The translations under genes and the position numbers were made by a program. From positions 19,413,346 to 19,477,345 of the forward strand of contig OY482866.1 in NCBI GenBank assembly GCA_960531495.1: a DNA stretch of 64,000 nt. Reading direction: 5' to 3'. Below, in pieces: positions 1 through 15,829 of this stretch. Source of the DNA: Zeus faber. Its lineage: Eukaryota; Chordata; Actinopteri; Zeiformes; Zeidae. Numbering within the stretch: position 1 is the stretch's first letter; each line of letters opens with the position of its first letter. The notes under the pieces are model-generated. The model had not been told where the DNA came from. It worked only from the letters and a program-made list of their open reading frames with translations, and searched no databases.

Positions 1-1486
1 GTTTTGATGTTTTTCGACATAGTATATAGTATGTCGTTTTTGGGATATTTGTCTGGGTTGTATATTTTGACGTTTTTGGGATATTTTTAGGCATTGTATA
101 TTTTGACGTTTTTCGACATAGTTTAGTATGTCGTTTTTGGGATATTTGTCTGGGTTGTATATTTTGACGTTTTTGGGATATTTTTTCGGAGTAGTATATT
201 TTGATGTTTTTCGACATAGTATAGTATGCGTTTTTGTGATATTTTTCGGAGTGGTATATTTTGACGTTTTTCGACATAGTATATAGTATGTCGTTTATTT
301 GATATTTATCCGGGTTGTATATTTTGACGTTTTTGTGATATTTTTCGGAGAGGTATATTTTGACGTTTTTCGACATGTCGTTTTTGGGATATTTGTCTGG
401 GTTGTATATTTTGACGTTTTTGGGATATTTTTTGGCATTGTATATTTTGACGTTTTTCGACATAGTATAGTATGTCGTTTTTGTGATATTTATCTGGGTT
501 GTATATTTTGACGTTTTTGGGATATTTTTCGAGGTTGTATGTTTTGACGTTTTTCGACATAGTATAGTATGTCGTTTTTTTGATATTTATCTGGGTTGTA
601 TATTTTGACGTTTTTCGACATAGTATAGTATGTCGTTTATTTGATATTTGTCTGGGTGGTATATTTTGACGTTTTCGTGATATTTTTTGTCATTGTACAT
701 TTTGACGTTTTTCGACATAGTATAGTATGTCGTTTTTGGGATATTTTTCGGAGAGGTATATTTTGACGTTTTTCGACATAGTATAGTATGTCGTTTTTTT
801 GATATTTATCTGGGTTGTATATTTTGACGTTTTTGTGATATTTTTTGTCATTGTACATTTTGACGTTTTTCGACATAGTATAGTATGTCGTTTTTGGGAT
901 ATTTTTCGGAGTGGTATATTTTGACGTTTTTCGACATAGTATAGTATGTCGTTTTTTGATATTTATCTGGGTTGTATATTTTGACGTTTTTCGACATAGT
1001 ATAGTATGTCGTTTTTGGGATATTTGTCTGGGTTGTATATTTTGACGTTTTTGGGATATTTTTTGTCATTGTACATTTTGACGTTTTTCGACATAGTATA
1101 GTATGTCGTTTTTGGGATATTTGTCTGGGTTGTATATTTTGACGTTTTTGGGATATTTTTCGGAGAGGTATATTTTGATGTTTTTGTGATATTTTTCGGA
1201 GAGGAATATTTTGACGTTTTTCGACATAGTATAGTATGTTGTTTTTGTGATAATTATCTGGGTTGTATATTTTGACGTTTTTCGACATAGTATAGTATGT
1301 CGTTTTTGTGATATTTTTCGGAGTGGTATATTTTGACGTTTTTCGACATAGTATATAGTATGTCGTTTTTTTGATATTTATCTGGGTGGTATATTTTGAC
1401 GTTTTTGTGATATTTTTCGGAGAGGTATATTTTGACGTTTTTCGACATAGTATAGTATGTCGTTTTTGGGATATTTGTCTGGGTTG

Positions 1487-4204
1487 TATATTTTGACGTT
1501 TTGGGATATTTTTCGGAGTAGTATATTTTGATGTTTTTCGACATAGTATAGTATGCGTTTTTGTGATATTTTTCGGAGTGGTATATTTTGACGTTTTTCA
1601 ACATAGTATATTATGTCGTTTATTTGATATTTATCTGGGTTGTATATTTTGACGTTTTTCGACATAATATAGTATGTCGTTTTTTTGATATTTATCTGGG
1701 TTGTATATTTTGACGTTTTTCGACATAGTTTAGTATGTCGTTTTTGGGATATTTGTCTGGGTTGTATATTTTGACGTTTTTGGGATATTTTTTGGCATTG
1801 TATATTTTGACCTTTTTCGACATAGTATAGTATGTCGTTTTTGGGATATTTTTCGGAGTGGTATATTTTGACGTTTTTCAACATAGTATAGTATGTCGTT
1901 TTTTTGATATTTATCTGGGTGGTATATTTTGACGTTTTTGTGATATTTTTCGGAGAGGTATATTTTGACGTTTTTCGACATAGTATAGTATGTCGTTTTT
2001 GGGATATTTATCTGGGTTGTATATTTTGACGTTTTTCGACATAGTATAGTATGTCGTTTTTGTGATATTTTTCGGAGTGGTATATTTTGACGTTTTTCGA
2101 CATAGTATATAGTATGTCGTTTTTTTGATATTTATCTGGGTGGTATATTTTGACGTTTTTGTGATATTTTTCGGAGAGGTATATTTTGACGTTTTTCGAC
2201 ATAGTATAGTATGTCGTTTTTGGGATATTTGTCTGGGTTGTATATTTTGACGTTTTTGGGATATTTTTCGGAGTAGTATATTTTGATGTTTTTCGACATA
2301 GTATAGTATGCGTTTTTGTGATATTTTTCGGAGTGGTATATTTTGACGTTTTTCAACATAGTATAGTATGTCGTTTTTTTTATATTTATCTGGGTGGTAT
2401 ATTTTGACGTTTTTGTGATATTTTTCGGAGAGGTATATTTTGACGTTTTTCGACATAGTATAGTATGTCGTTTTTGGGGATTTGTCTGGGTTTTATATTT
2501 TGACGTTTTTGTGATATTTCTTGGCATTGTATATTTTGACGTTTTTCGACATAGTATAGTATGTCGTTTTTGTGATATTTATCTGGGTTGTATATTTTGA
2601 CGTTTTTGGGATATTTTTCGAGGTTGTATGTTTTGACGTTTTTCGACATAGTATAGTATGTCGTTTTTGTGAAATTTATCTGGGTTGTATATTTTGACGT
2701 TTTTCGACATAGTGTAGTATGTAGTTTTTTTTATATTAATCTGGGTTGTATATTTTGACGTTTTTGTGATATTTTTCGGAGTGGTATATTTTGACGTTTT
2801 TCGACATAGTATAGTATGTCGTTTTTTTGATATTTATCTGGGTTGTATATTTTGACGTTTTGGGATATTTTTCGGAGTAGTATATTTTGATGTTTTTCGA
2901 CATAGTATAGTATGCGTTTTTGTGATATTTTTCGGAGTGGTATATTTTGACGTTTTTCAACATAGTATATTATGTCGTTTATTTGATATTTATCTGGGTT
3001 GTATATTTTGACGTTTTTCGACATAATATAGTATGTCGTTTTTTTGATATTTATCTGGGTTGTATATTTTGACGTTTTTCGACATAGTTTAGTATGTCGT
3101 TTTTGGGATATTTGTCTGGGTTGTATATTTTGACGTTTTTGGGATATTTTTTGGCATTGTATATTTTGACCTTTTTCGACATAGTATAGTATGTCGTTTT
3201 TGGGATATTTTTCGGAGTGGTATATTTTGACGTTTTTCAACATAGTATAGTATGTCGTTTTTTTGATATTTATCTGGGTGGTATATTTTGACGTTTTTGT
3301 GATATTTTTCGGAGAGGTATATTTTGACGTTTTTCGACATAGTATAGTATGTCGTTTTTGGGATATTTATCTGGGTTGTATATTTTGACGTTTTTCGACA
3401 TAGTATAGTATGTCGTTTTTGTGATATTTTTCGGAGTGGTATATTTTGACGTTTTTCGACATAGTATATAGTATGTCGTTTTTTTGATATTTATCTGGGT
3501 GGTATATTTTGACGTTTTTGTGATATTTTTCGGAGAGGTATATTTTGACGTTTTTCGACATAGTATAGTATGTCGTTTTTGGGATATTTGTCTGGGTTGT
3601 ATATTTTGACGTTTTTGGGATATTTTTCGGAGTAGTATATTTTGATGTTTTTCGACATAGTATAGTATGCGTTTTTGTGATATTTTTCGGAGTGGTATAT
3701 TTTGACGTTTTTCAACATAGTATAGTATGTCGTTTTTTTTATATTTATCTGGGTGGTATATTTTGACGTTTTTGTGATATTTTTCGGAGAGGTATATTTT
3801 GACGTTTTTCGACATAGTATAGTATGTCGTTTTTGGGGATTTGTCTGGGTTTTATATTTTGACGTTTTTGTGATATTTCTTGGCATTGTATATTTTGACG
3901 TTTTTCGACATAGTATAGTATGTCGTTTTTGTGATATTTATCTGGGTTGTATATTTTGACGTTTTTGGGATATTTTTCGAGGTTGTATGTTTTGACGTTT
4001 TTCGACATAGTATAGTATGTCGTTTTTGTGAAATTTATCTGGGTTGTATATTTTGACGTTTTTCGACATAGTGTAGTATGTAGTTTTTTTTATATTAATC
4101 TGGGTTGTATATTTTGACGTTTTTGTGATATTTTTCGGAGTGGTATATTTTGACGTTTTTCGACATAGTATAGTATGTCGTTTTTTTGATATTTATCTGG
4201 GTTG
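1487..4204. repeat. 1359-bp higher-order tandem duplication inside the satellite
   Basis: Two adjacent copies of a 1359-bp block lie at about 1487-2845 and 2846-4204. Both begin with the same private variant, GACGTTTTGGG with one T missing (1495 and 2854), and carry the same order of tail variants. These include the rare GTAGTTTTTTTTATATTAATC unit near their right ends. The length is close to 14 dimers of 97 bp (1358). This is a recent block duplication on top of the unit-level repeat. Boundaries are accurate to about 20 bases. Confidence 0.85.
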
Positions 4205-6839
4205 TATATTTTGACGTTTTTGTGATTTTTTTCGGAGAGGTATATTTTGACGTTTTTCGACATAGTATAGTATGTCGTTTTTGGGATATTTGTCTGGGTT
4301 GTATATTTTGACGTTTTTGGGATATTTTTTGTCATTGTACATTTTGACGTTTTTCGACATAGTATAGTATGTCTTTTTTGGGATATTTGTCTGGGTTGTA
4401 TATTTTGACGTTTTTGGGATATTTTTCGGAGTAGTATATTTTGATGTTTTTCGACATAGTATAGTATGCGTTTTTGTGATATTTTTCGGAGTGGTATATT
4501 TTGACGTTTTTCGACATAGTATAGTATGTCGTTTTTTTGATATTTATCTGGGTTGTATATTTTGACGTTTTTGTGATATTTTTCGGAGAGGTATATTTTG
4601 ACGTTTTTCGACATAGTATAGTATGTCGTTTTTGGGATATTTTTCGGAGTTGTATGTTTTGATGTTTTTCGACATAGTATATAGTATGTCGTTTTTGGGA
4701 TATTTGTCTGGGTTGTATATTTTGACGTTTTTGGGATATTTTTTGGCATTGTATATTTTGACGTTTTTCGACATAGTATAGTATGTCGTTTTTTTGATAT
4801 TTATCTGGGTTGTATATTTTGACGTTTTTGTGATATTTTTCGGAGAGGTATATTTTGACGTTTTTCGACATAGTATAGTATGTCGTTTTTGGGATATTTT
4901 TCGGAGTTGTATGTTTTGATGTTTTTCGACATAGTATATAGTATGTCGTTTTTGGGATATTTGTCTGGGTTGTATATTTTGACGTTTTTGGGATATTTTT
5001 TGGCATTGTATATTTTGACGTTTTTCGACATAGTATAGTATGTCGTTTTTTTGATATTTATCTGGGTTGTATATTTTGACGTTTTTGTGATATTTTTCGG
5101 AGAGGTATATTTTGACGTTTTTCGACATAGTATAGTATGTCGTTTTTGGGATATTTTTCGGAGTTGTATGTTTTGATGTTTTTCGACATAGTATATAGTA
5201 TGTCGTTTTTGGGATATTTGTCTGGGTTGTATATTGTGACGTTTTTGGGATATTTTTTGGCATTGTATATTTTGACGTTTTTCGACATAGTATAGTATGT
5301 CGTTTTTGTGAAATTTATCTGGGTTGTATATTTTGACGTTTTTGTGATGTTTTTCGAGAGGTATATTTTGACGTTTTTCGACATAGTATAGTATGTCGTT
5401 TTTGTGATATTTGTCTGGGTTGTATATTTTGACGTTTTTGGGATTTTTTTTCGGAGTAGTATATTTTGATGTTTTTCGACATAGTATAGTATGTCGTTTT
5501 TGGGATATTTGTCTGGGTTGTATATTTTGACGTTTTTGGGATATTTTTAGGCATTGTATATTTTGACGTTTTTCGACATAGTTTAGTATGTCGTTTTTGG
5601 GATATTTGTCTGGGTTGTATATTTTGACGTTTTTGGGACATTTTTTGTCATTGTACATTTTGACGTTTTTCGACATAGTATAATATGTCGTTTTTGGGAT
5701 ATTTGTCTGGTTTGTATATTTTGACGTTTTTGGGATATTTTTCGGAGAGGTATATTTTGACGTTTTTCGACATAGTATAGTATGTCGTTTTTTTGATATT
5801 TATCTGGGTCGTATATTTTGACGTTTTTCGACATAGTATAGTATGTCGTTTTTCAACATAGTATATAGTATGTCGCTTATTTGATATTTATCTGGGTGGT
5901 ATATTTTGTCGTTTTTGGGATATTTATCTGGGTTGTATATTTTGACGTTTTTGTGATATTTTTCGGAGAGGTATATTTTGACGTTTTTCAACATAGTATA
6001 GTATGTCGTTTTTTTAATATTTATCTGGGTGGTATATTTTGACGTTTTTGTGATATTTTTCGGAGAGGTATATTTTGACGTTTTTCGACATAGTATAGTA
6101 TGTCGTTTTTGGGGTTTTGTCTGGGTTGTATATTTTGACGTTTTTCGACATAGTATAGTATGTCGTTTTTGTGATATTTATCTGGGTTGTATATTTTGAC
6201 GTTTTTGGGATATTTTTCGAGGTTGTATGTTTTGACGTTTTTCGACATAGTATAGTATGTCGTTTTTGTGAAATTTATCTGGGTTGTATATTTTGACGTT
6301 TTTCGACATAGTGTAGTATGTAGTTTTTTTTATATTAATCTGGGTTGTATATTTTGACGTTTTTGTGATATTTTTCGGAGTGGTATATTTTGACGTTTTT
6401 CGACATAGTATAGTATGTCGTTTTTTGATATTTATCTGGGTTGTATATTTTGACGTTTTTGTGATTTTTTTCGGAGAGGTATATTTTGACGTTTTTCGAC
6501 ATAGTATAGTATGTCGTTTTTGGGATATTTGTCTGGGTTGTATATTTTGACGTTTTTGGGATATTTTTTGTCATTGTACATTTTGACGTTTTTCGACATA
6601 GTATAGTATGTCTTTTTTGGGATATTTGTCTGGGTTGTATATTTTGACGTTTTTGGGATATTTTTCGGAGTAGTATATTTTGATGTTTTTCGACATAGTA
6701 TAGTATGCGTTTTTGTGATATTTTTCGGAGTGGTATATTTTGACGTTTTTCAACATAGTATAGTATGTCGTTTTTTTGATATTTATCTGGGTTGTATATT
6801 TTGACGTTTTTGTGATATTTTTCGGAGAGGTATATTTTG

Positions 6840-9800
6840 ACGTTTTTCGACATAGTATAGTATGTCGTTTTTGGGATATTTTTCGGAGTTGTATGTTTTG
6901 ATGTTTTTCGACATAGTATATAGTATGTCGTTTTTGGGATATTTGTCTGGGTTGTATATTTTGACGTTTTTGGGATATTTTTTGGCATTGTATATTTTGA
7001 CGTTTTTCGACATAGTATAGTATGTCGTTTTTGTGAAATTTATCTGGGTTGTATATTTTGACGTTTTTGTGATGTTTTTCGAGAGGTATATTTTGACGTT
7101 TTTCGACATAGTATATAGTATGTCGTTTTTTTGATATTTATCTGGGTGGTATATTTTGACGTTTTTGTGATATTTTTCGGAGAGGTATATTTTGACGTTT
7201 TTCGACATAGTATAGTATGTCGTTTTTGGGATATTTGTCTGGGTTGTATATTTTGACGTTTTTGGGATATTTTTCGGAGTAGTATATTTTGATGTTTTTC
7301 GACATAGTATAGTATGCGTTTTTGTGATATTTTTCGGAGTGGTATATTTTGACGTTTTTCAACATAGTATAGTATGTCGTTTTTTTTATATTTATCTGGG
7401 TGGTATATTTTGACGTTTTTGTGATATTTTTCGGAGAGGTATATTTTGACGTTTTTCGACATAGTATAGTATGTCGTTTTTGGGGTTTTGTCTGGGTTTT
7501 ATATTTTGACGTTTTTGTGATATTTCTTGGCATTGTATATTTTGACGTTTTTCGACATAGTATAGTATGTCGTTTTTGTGATATTTATCTGGGTTGTATA
7601 TTTTGACGTTTTTAGGATATTTTTCGAGGTTGTATGTTTTGACGTTTTTCGACATAGTATAGTATGTCGTTTTTGTGAAATTTATCTGGGTTGTATATTT
7701 TGACGTTTTTCGACATAGTGTAGTATGTAGTTTTTTTGATATTAATCTGGGTTGTATATTTTGACGTTTTTGTGATATTTTTCGGAGTGGTATATTTTGA
7801 CGTTTTTCGACATAGTATAGTATGTCGTTTTTTTGATATTTATCTGGGTTGTATATTTTGACGTTTTTGTGATTTTTTTCGGAGAGGTATATTTTGACGT
7901 TTTTCGACATAGTATAGTATGTCGTTTTTTTTATATTTATCTGGGTCGTATATTTTGACGTTTTTCGACATAGTATATAGTATGTCGCTTATTTGATATT
8001 TATCTGGGTGGTATATTTTGTCGTTTTTTTTATATTTATCTGGGTGGTATATTTTGACGTTTTTGTGATATTTTTCGGAGAGGTATATTTTGACGTTTTT
8101 CAACATAGTATAGTATGTCGTTTTTGGGGTTTTGTCTGGGTTGTATATTTTGACGTTTTTCGACATAGTATAGTATGTCGTTTTTGTGATATTTATCTGG
8201 GTTGTATATTTTGACGTTTTTGGGATATTTTTCGAGGTTGTATGTTTTGACGTTTTTCGACATAGTATAGTATGTCGTTTTTGTGAAATTTATCTGGGTT
8301 GTATATTTTGACGTTTTTCGACATAGTGTAGTATGTAGTTTTTTTGATATTAATCTGGGTTGTATATTTGACGTTTTTGTGATATTTTTCGGAGTGGTAT
8401 ATTTTGACGTTTTTCGACATAGTATAGTATGTCGTTTTTGGGATATTTGTCTGGGTTGTATATTTTGACGTTTTTGGGATATTTTTTGTCATTGTACATT
8501 TTGACGTTTTTCGACATAGTATAGTATGTCTTTTTTGGGATATTTGTCTGGGTTGTATATTTTGACGTTTTTGGGATATTTTTCGGAGTAGTATATTTTG
8601 ATGTTTTTCGACATAGTATAGTATGTCGTTTTTGGGATATTTTTCGGAGTTGTATGTTTTGATGTTTTTCGACATAGTATAGTATGTCGTTTTTGGGATA
8701 TTTGTCTGGGTTGTATATTTTGACGTTTTTGGGATATTTTTTGTTATTGTATATTTTGACGTTTTTCGACATAGTATAGTATGTCGTTTTTGTGAAATTT
8801 ATCTGGGTTGTATATTTTGACGTTTTTCGACATAGTATAGTATGTCGTTTTTGGGATATTTGTCTGGGTTGTATATTTTGACGTTTTTGGGATATTTTTT
8901 GTCATTGTACATTTTGACGTTTTTCGACATAGTATAATATGTCGTTTTTGGGATATTTGTCTGGTTTGTATATTTTGACGTTTTTGTGATATTTTTCGGA
9001 GAGGTATATTTTGACGTTTTTCGACATAGTATAGTATGTCGTTTTTTTGATATTTATCTGGGTCGTATATTTTGACGTTTTTCGACATAGTATAGTATGT
9101 CGTTTTTCAACATAGTATATAGTATGTCGCTTATTTGATATTTATCTGGGTGGTATATTTTGTCGTTTTTGGGATATTTGTCTGGGTTGTATATTTTGAC
9201 GTTTTTGTGATATTTTTCGGAGAGGTATATTTTGACGTTTTTCGACATAGTATAGTATGTCGTTTATTTGATATTTATCTGGGTCGTATATTTTGACGTT
9301 TTTCGACATAGTATAGTATGTCGTTTTTTTTATATTTATCTGGGTTGTATATCTTGACGTTTTTCAACATAGTATATAGTATGTCGCTTATTTGATATTT
9401 ATCTGGGTTGTATATTTTGACGTTTTTCGACATAGTATAGTATGTCGTTTTTGTGAAATTTATCTGGGTTGTATATTTTGACGTTTTTCGACATAGTGTA
9501 GTATGTAGTTTTTTTGATATTAATCTGGGTTGTATATTTTGACGTTTTTGTGATATTTTTCGGAGTGGTATATTTTGACGTTTTTCGACATAGTATAGTA
9601 TGTCGTTTTTGGGATATTTGTCTGGGTTGTATATTTTGACGTTTTTGGGATATTTTTTGTCATTGTACATTTTGACGTTTTTCGACATAGTATAGTATGT
9701 CTTTTTTGGGATATTTGTCTGGGTTGTATATTTTGACGTTTTTGGGATATTTTTCGGAGTAGTATATTTTGATGTTTTTCGACATAGTATAGTATGTCGT

Positions 9801-12800
9801 TTTTGGGATATTTGTCTGGGTTGTATATTTTGACGTTTTTGGGATATTTTTTGGCATTGTATATTTTGACGTTTTTCGACATAGTATAGTATGTCGTTTT
9901 TGTGAAATTTATCTGGGTTGTATATTTTGACGTTTTTCGACATAGTATAGTATGTCGTTTTTGGGATATTTGTCTGGGTTGTATATTTTGACGTTTTTGG
10001 GATATTTTTTGTCATTGTACATTTTGACGTTTTTCGATATAGTATAATATGTCGTTTTTGGGATATTTGTCTGGTTTGTATATTTTGACGTTTTTGTGAT
10101 ATTTTTCGGAGAGGTATATTTTGACGTTTTTCGACATAGTATAGTATGTCGTTTTTCAACATAGTATATAGTATGTCGCTTATTTGATATTTATCTGGGT
10201 GGTATATTTTGTCGTTTTTGGGATATTTGTCTGGGTTGTATATTTTGACGTTTTTGTGATATTTTTCGGAGAGGTATATTTTGACGTTTTTCGACATAGT
10301 ATAGTATGTCTTTTTTGGGATATTTGTCTGGGTTGTATATTTTGACGTTTTTGGGATATTTTTCGGAGTAGTATATTTTGATGTTTTTCGACATAGTATA
10401 GTATGCGTTTTTGTGATATTTTTCGGAGTGGTATATTTTGACGTTTTTCAACATAGTATAGTATGTCGTTTTTTTGATATTTATCTGGGTTGTATATTTT
10501 GACGTTTTTGTGATATTTTTCGGAGAGGTATATTTTGACGTTTTTCGACATAGTATAGTATGTCGTTTTTGGGATATTTTTCGGAGTTGTATGTTTTGAT
10601 GTTTTTCGACATAGTATATAGTATGTCGTTTTTGGGATATTTGTCTGGGTTGTATATTGTGACGTTTTTGGGATATTTTTTGGCATTGTATATTTTGACG
10701 TTTTTCGACATAGTATAGTATGTCGTTTTTGTGAAATTTATCTGGGTTGTATATTTTGACGTTTTTGTGATGTTTTTCGAGAGGTATATTTTGACGTTTT
10801 TCGACATAGTATAGTATGTCGTTTTTGGGATATTTGTCTGGGTTGTATATTTTGACGTTTTTGGGACATTTTTTGTCATTGTACATTTTGACGTTTTTCG
10901 ACATAGTATAATATGTCGTTTTTGGGATATTTGTCTGGTTTGTATATTTTGACGTTTTTGGGATATTTTTCGGAGAGGTATATTTTGACGTTTTTCGACA
11001 TAGTATAGTATGTCGTTTTTTTGATATTTATCTGGGTCGTATATTTTGACGTTTTTCGACATAGTATAGTATGTCGTTTTTCAACATAGTATATAGTATG
11101 TCGCTTATTTGATATTTATCTGGGTGGTATATTTTGTCGTTTTTGGGATATTTATCTGGGTTGTATATTTTGACGTTTTTGTGATATTTTTCGGAGAGGT
11201 ATATTTTGACGTTTTTCAACATAGTATAGTATGTCGTTTTTGGGGTTTTGTCTGGGTTGTATATTTTGACGTTTTTCGACATAGTATAGTATGTCGTTTT
11301 TGTGATATTTATCTGGGTTGTATATTTTGACGTTTTTGGGATATTTTTCGAGGTTGTATGTTTTGACGTTTTTCGACATAGTATAGTATGTCGTTTTTGT
11401 GAAATTTATCTGGGTTGTATATTTTGACGTTTTTCGACATAGTGTAGTATGTAGTTTTTTTTATATTAATCTGGGTTGTATATTTTGACGTTTTTGTGAT
11501 ATTTTTCGGAGTGGTATATTTTGACGTTTTTCGACATAGTATAGTATGTCGTTTTTTTGATATTTATCTGGGTTGTATATTTTGACGTTTTTGTGATTTT
11601 TTTCGGAGAGGTATATTTTGACGTTTTTCGACATAGTATAGTATGTCGTTTTTGGGATATTTGTCTGGGTTGTATATTTTGACGTTTTTGGGATATTTTT
11701 TGTCATTGTACATTTTGACGTTTTTCGACATAGTATAGTATGTCTTTTTTGGGATATTTGTCTGGGTTGTATATTTTGACGTTTTTGGGATATTTTTCGG
11801 AGTAGTATATTTTGACGTTTTTCGACATAGTATAGTATGTCGTTTTTGGGATATTTTTCGGAGTTGTATGTTTTGATGTTTTTCGACATAGTATATAGTA
11901 TGTCGTTTTTGGGATATTTGTCTGGGTTGTATATTTTGACGTTTTTGGGATATTTTTTGGCATTGTATATTTTGACGTTTTTCGACATAGTATAGTATGT
12001 CGTTTTTGTGAAATTTATCTGGGTTGTATATTTTGACGTTTTTGTGATGTTTTTCGAGAGGTATATTTTGACGTTTTTCGACATAGTATATAGTATGTCG
12101 TTTTTTTGATATTTATCTGGGTGGTATATTTTGACGTTTTTGTGATATTTTTCGGAGAGGTATATTTTGACGTTTTTCGACATAGTATAGTATGTCGTTT
12201 TTGGGATATTAGTCTGGGTTGTATATTTTGACGTTTTTGGGATATTTTTCGGAGTAGTATATTTTGATGTTTTTCGACATAGTATAGTATGCGTTTTTGT
12301 GATATTTTTCGGAGTGGTATATTTTGACGTTTTTCAACATAGTATAGTATGTCGTTTTTTTTATATTTATCTGGGTGGTATATTTTGACGTTTTTGTGAT
12401 ATTTTTCGGAGAGGTATATTTTGACGTTTTTCGACATAGTATAGTATGTCGTTTTTGGGGTTTTGTCTGGGTTTTATATTTTGACGTTTTTGTGATATTT
12501 CTTGGCATTGTATATTTTGACGTTTTTCGACATAGTATAGTATGTCGTTTTTGTGATATTTATCTGGGTTGTATATTTTGACGTTTTTAGGATATTTTTC
12601 AAGGTTGTATGTTTTGACGTTTTTCGACATAGTATAGTATGTCGTTTTTGTGAAATTTATCTGGGTTGTATATTTTGACGTTTTTCGACATAGTGTAGTA
12701 TGTAGTTTTTTTTATATTAATCTGGGTTGTATATTTTGACGTTTTTGTGATATTTTTCGGAGTGGTATATTTTGACGTTTTTCGACATAGTATAGTATGT

Positions 12801-13265
12801 CGTTTTTTTGATATTTATCTGGGTTGTATATTTTGACGTTTTTGTGATTTTTTTCGGAGAGGTATATTTTGACGTTTTTCGACATAGTATAGTATGTCGT
12901 TTTTTTGATATTTATCTGGGTCGTATATTTTGACGTTTTTCGACATAGTATATAGTATGTCGCTTATTTGATATTTATCTGGGTGGTATATTTTGTCGTT
13001 TTTTTTATATTTATCTGGGTGGTATATTTTGACGTTTTTGTGATATTTTTCGGAGAGGTATATTTTGACGTTTTTCAACATAGTATAGTATGTCGTTTTT
13101 GGGGTTTTGTCTGGGTTGTATATTTTGACGTTTTTCGACATAGTATAGTATGTCGTTTTTGTGATATTTATCTGGGTTGTATATTTTGACGTTTTTGGGA
13201 TATTTTTCGAGGTTGTATGTTTTGACGTTTTTCGACATAGTATAGTATGTCGTTTTTGTGAAATT
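6840..13265. repeat. Satellite block, left copy of an 8990-bp-offset direct repeat
   Basis: This roughly 6.4-kb block recurs at 15830-22255, an offset of 8990 bp. The order of unit variants is the same, and the copies are nearly identical where compared. One observed difference is T at 9702 against A at 18692. To the left the copies part company near 6840. To the right the left copy carries an extra 414-bp duplication beginning near 13265 that the right copy lacks, after which the match resumes at an offset of 8576. Confidence 0.8.
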
Positions 13266-13690
13266 TATCTGGGTTGTATATTTTGACGTTTTTCGACATA
13301 GTATAGTATGTCGTTTTTTTGATATTTATCTGGGTCGTATATTTTGACGTTTTTCGACATAGTATATAGTATGTCGCTTATTTGATATTTATCTGGGTGG
13401 TATATTTTGTCGTTTTTTTTATATTTATCTGGGTGGTATATTTTGACGTTTTTGTGATATTTTTCGGAGAGGTATATTTTGACGTTTTTCAACATAGTAT
13501 AGTATGTCGTTTTTGGGGTTTTGTCTGGGTTGTATATTTTGACGTTTTTCGACATAGTATAGTATGTCGTTTTTGTGATATTTATCTGGGTTGTATATTT
13601 TGACGTTTTTGGGATATTTTTCGAGGTTGTATGTTTTGACGTTTTTCGACATAGTATAGTATGTCGTTTTTGTGAAATTTATCTGGGTTG
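12862..13690. repeat. 414-bp local tandem duplication in the satellite
   Basis: Two copies, about 12862-13275 and 13276-13689, share the same series of rare variants: TCTGGGTCGTA, GTCGCTTATTTGATA, GTATATTTTGTCG and GTCGTTTTTGGGGTTTTG. The corresponding place in the right-hand 8990-bp copy has only one. The duplication therefore arose after the larger one, or was lost there. Confidence 0.75.
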
Positions 13691-15829
13691 TATATTTTGA
13701 CGTTTTTCGACATAGTGTAGTATGTAGTTTTTTTGATATTAATCTGGGTTGTATATTTTGACGTTTTTGTGATATTTTTCGGAGTGGTATATTTTGACGT
13801 TTTTCGACATAGTATAGTATGCGTTTTTGTGATATTTTTCGGAGAGGTATATTTTGACGTTTTTCGACATAGTATAGTATGTCTTTTTTGGGATATTTGT
13901 CTGGGTTGTATATTTTGACGTTTTTGGGATATTTTTCGGAGTAGTATATTTTGATGTTTTTCGACATAGTATAGTATGTCGTTTTTGGGATATTTTTCGG
14001 AGTTGTATGTTTTGATGTTTTTCGACATAGTATAGTATGTCGTTTTTGGGATATTTGTCTGGGTTGTATATTTTGACGTTTTTGGGATATTTTTTGGCAT
14101 TGTATATTTTGACGTTTTTCGACATAGTATAGTATGTCGTTTTTGTGAAATTTATCTGGGTTGTATATTTTGACGTTTTTCGACATAGTATAGTATGTCG
14201 TTTTTGGGATATTTGTCTGGGTTGTATATTTTGACGTTTTTGGGATATTTTTTGTCATTGTACATTTTGACGTTTTTTGACATAGTATAATATGTCGTTT
14301 TTGGGATATTTGTCTGGTTTGTATATTTTGACGTTTTTGTGATATTTTTCGGAGAGGTATATTTTGACGTTTTTCGACATAGTATAGTATGTCGTTTTTT
14401 TGATATTTATCTGGGTCGTATATTTTGACGTTTTTCGACATAGTATAGTATGTCGTTTTTCAACATAGTATATAGTATGTCGCTTATTTGATATTTATCT
14501 GGGTGGTATATTTTGTCGTTTTTGGGATATTTGTCTGGGTTGTATATTTTGACGTTTTTGTGATATTTTTCGGAGAGGTATATTTTGACGTTTTTCGACA
14601 TAGTATAGTATGTCGTTTATTTGATATTTATCTGGGTCGTATATTTTGACGTTTTTCGACATAGTATAGTATGTCGTTTTTTTTATATTTATCTGGGTTG
14701 TATATCTTGACGTTTTTCAACATAGTATATAGTATGTCGCTTATTTGATATTTATCTGGGTTGTATATTTTGACATTTTTCGACATAGTATAGTATGTCG
14801 TTTTTGTGAAATTTATCTGGGTTGTATATTTTGACGTTTTTCGACATAGTGTAGTATGTAGTTTTTTTGATATTAATCTGGGTTGTATATTTTGACGTTT
14901 TTGTGATATTTTTCGGAGTGGTATATTTTGACGTTTTTCGACATAGTATAGTATGTCGTTTTTTTGATATTTATCTGGGTTGTATATTTTGACGTTTTTG
15001 TGATTTTTTTCGGAGAGGTATATTTTGACGTTTTTCGACATAGTATAGTATGTCGTTTTTTTGATATTTATCTGGGTCGTATATTTTGACGTTTTTCGAC
15101 ATAGTATATAGTATGTCGCTTATTTGATATTTATCTGGGTGGTATATTTTGTCGTTTTTTTTATATTTATCTGGGTGGTATATTTTGACGTTTTTGTGAT
15201 ATTTTTCGGAGAGGTATATTTTGACGTTTTTCAACATAGTATAGTATGTCGTTTTTGGGGTTTTGTCTGGGTTGTATATTTTGACGTTTTTCGACATAGT
15301 ATAGTATGTCGTTTTTGTGATATTTATCTGGGTTGTATATTTTGACGTTTTTGGGATATTTTTCGAGGTTGTATGTTTTGACGTTTTTCGACATAGTATA
15401 GTATGTCGTTTTTGTGAAATTTATCTGGGTTGTATATTTTGACGTTTTTCGACATAGTGTAGTATGTAGTTTTTTTTATATTAATCTGGGTTGTATATTT
15501 TGACGTTTTTGTGATATTTTTCGGAGTGGTATATTTTGACGTTTTTCGACATAGTATAGTATGTCGTTTTTTTGATATTTATCTGGGTTGTATATTTTGA
15601 CGTTTTTGTGATTTTTTTCGGAGAGGTATATTTTGACGTTTTTCGACATAGTATAGTATGTCGTTTTTGGGATATTTGTCTGGGTTGTATATTTTGACGT
15701 TTTTGGGATATTTTTTGTCATTGTACATTTTGACGTTTTTCGACATAGTATAGTATGTCTTTTTTGGGATATTTGTCTGGGTTGTATATTTTGACGTTTT
15801 TGGGATATTTTTCGGAGTAGTATATTTTG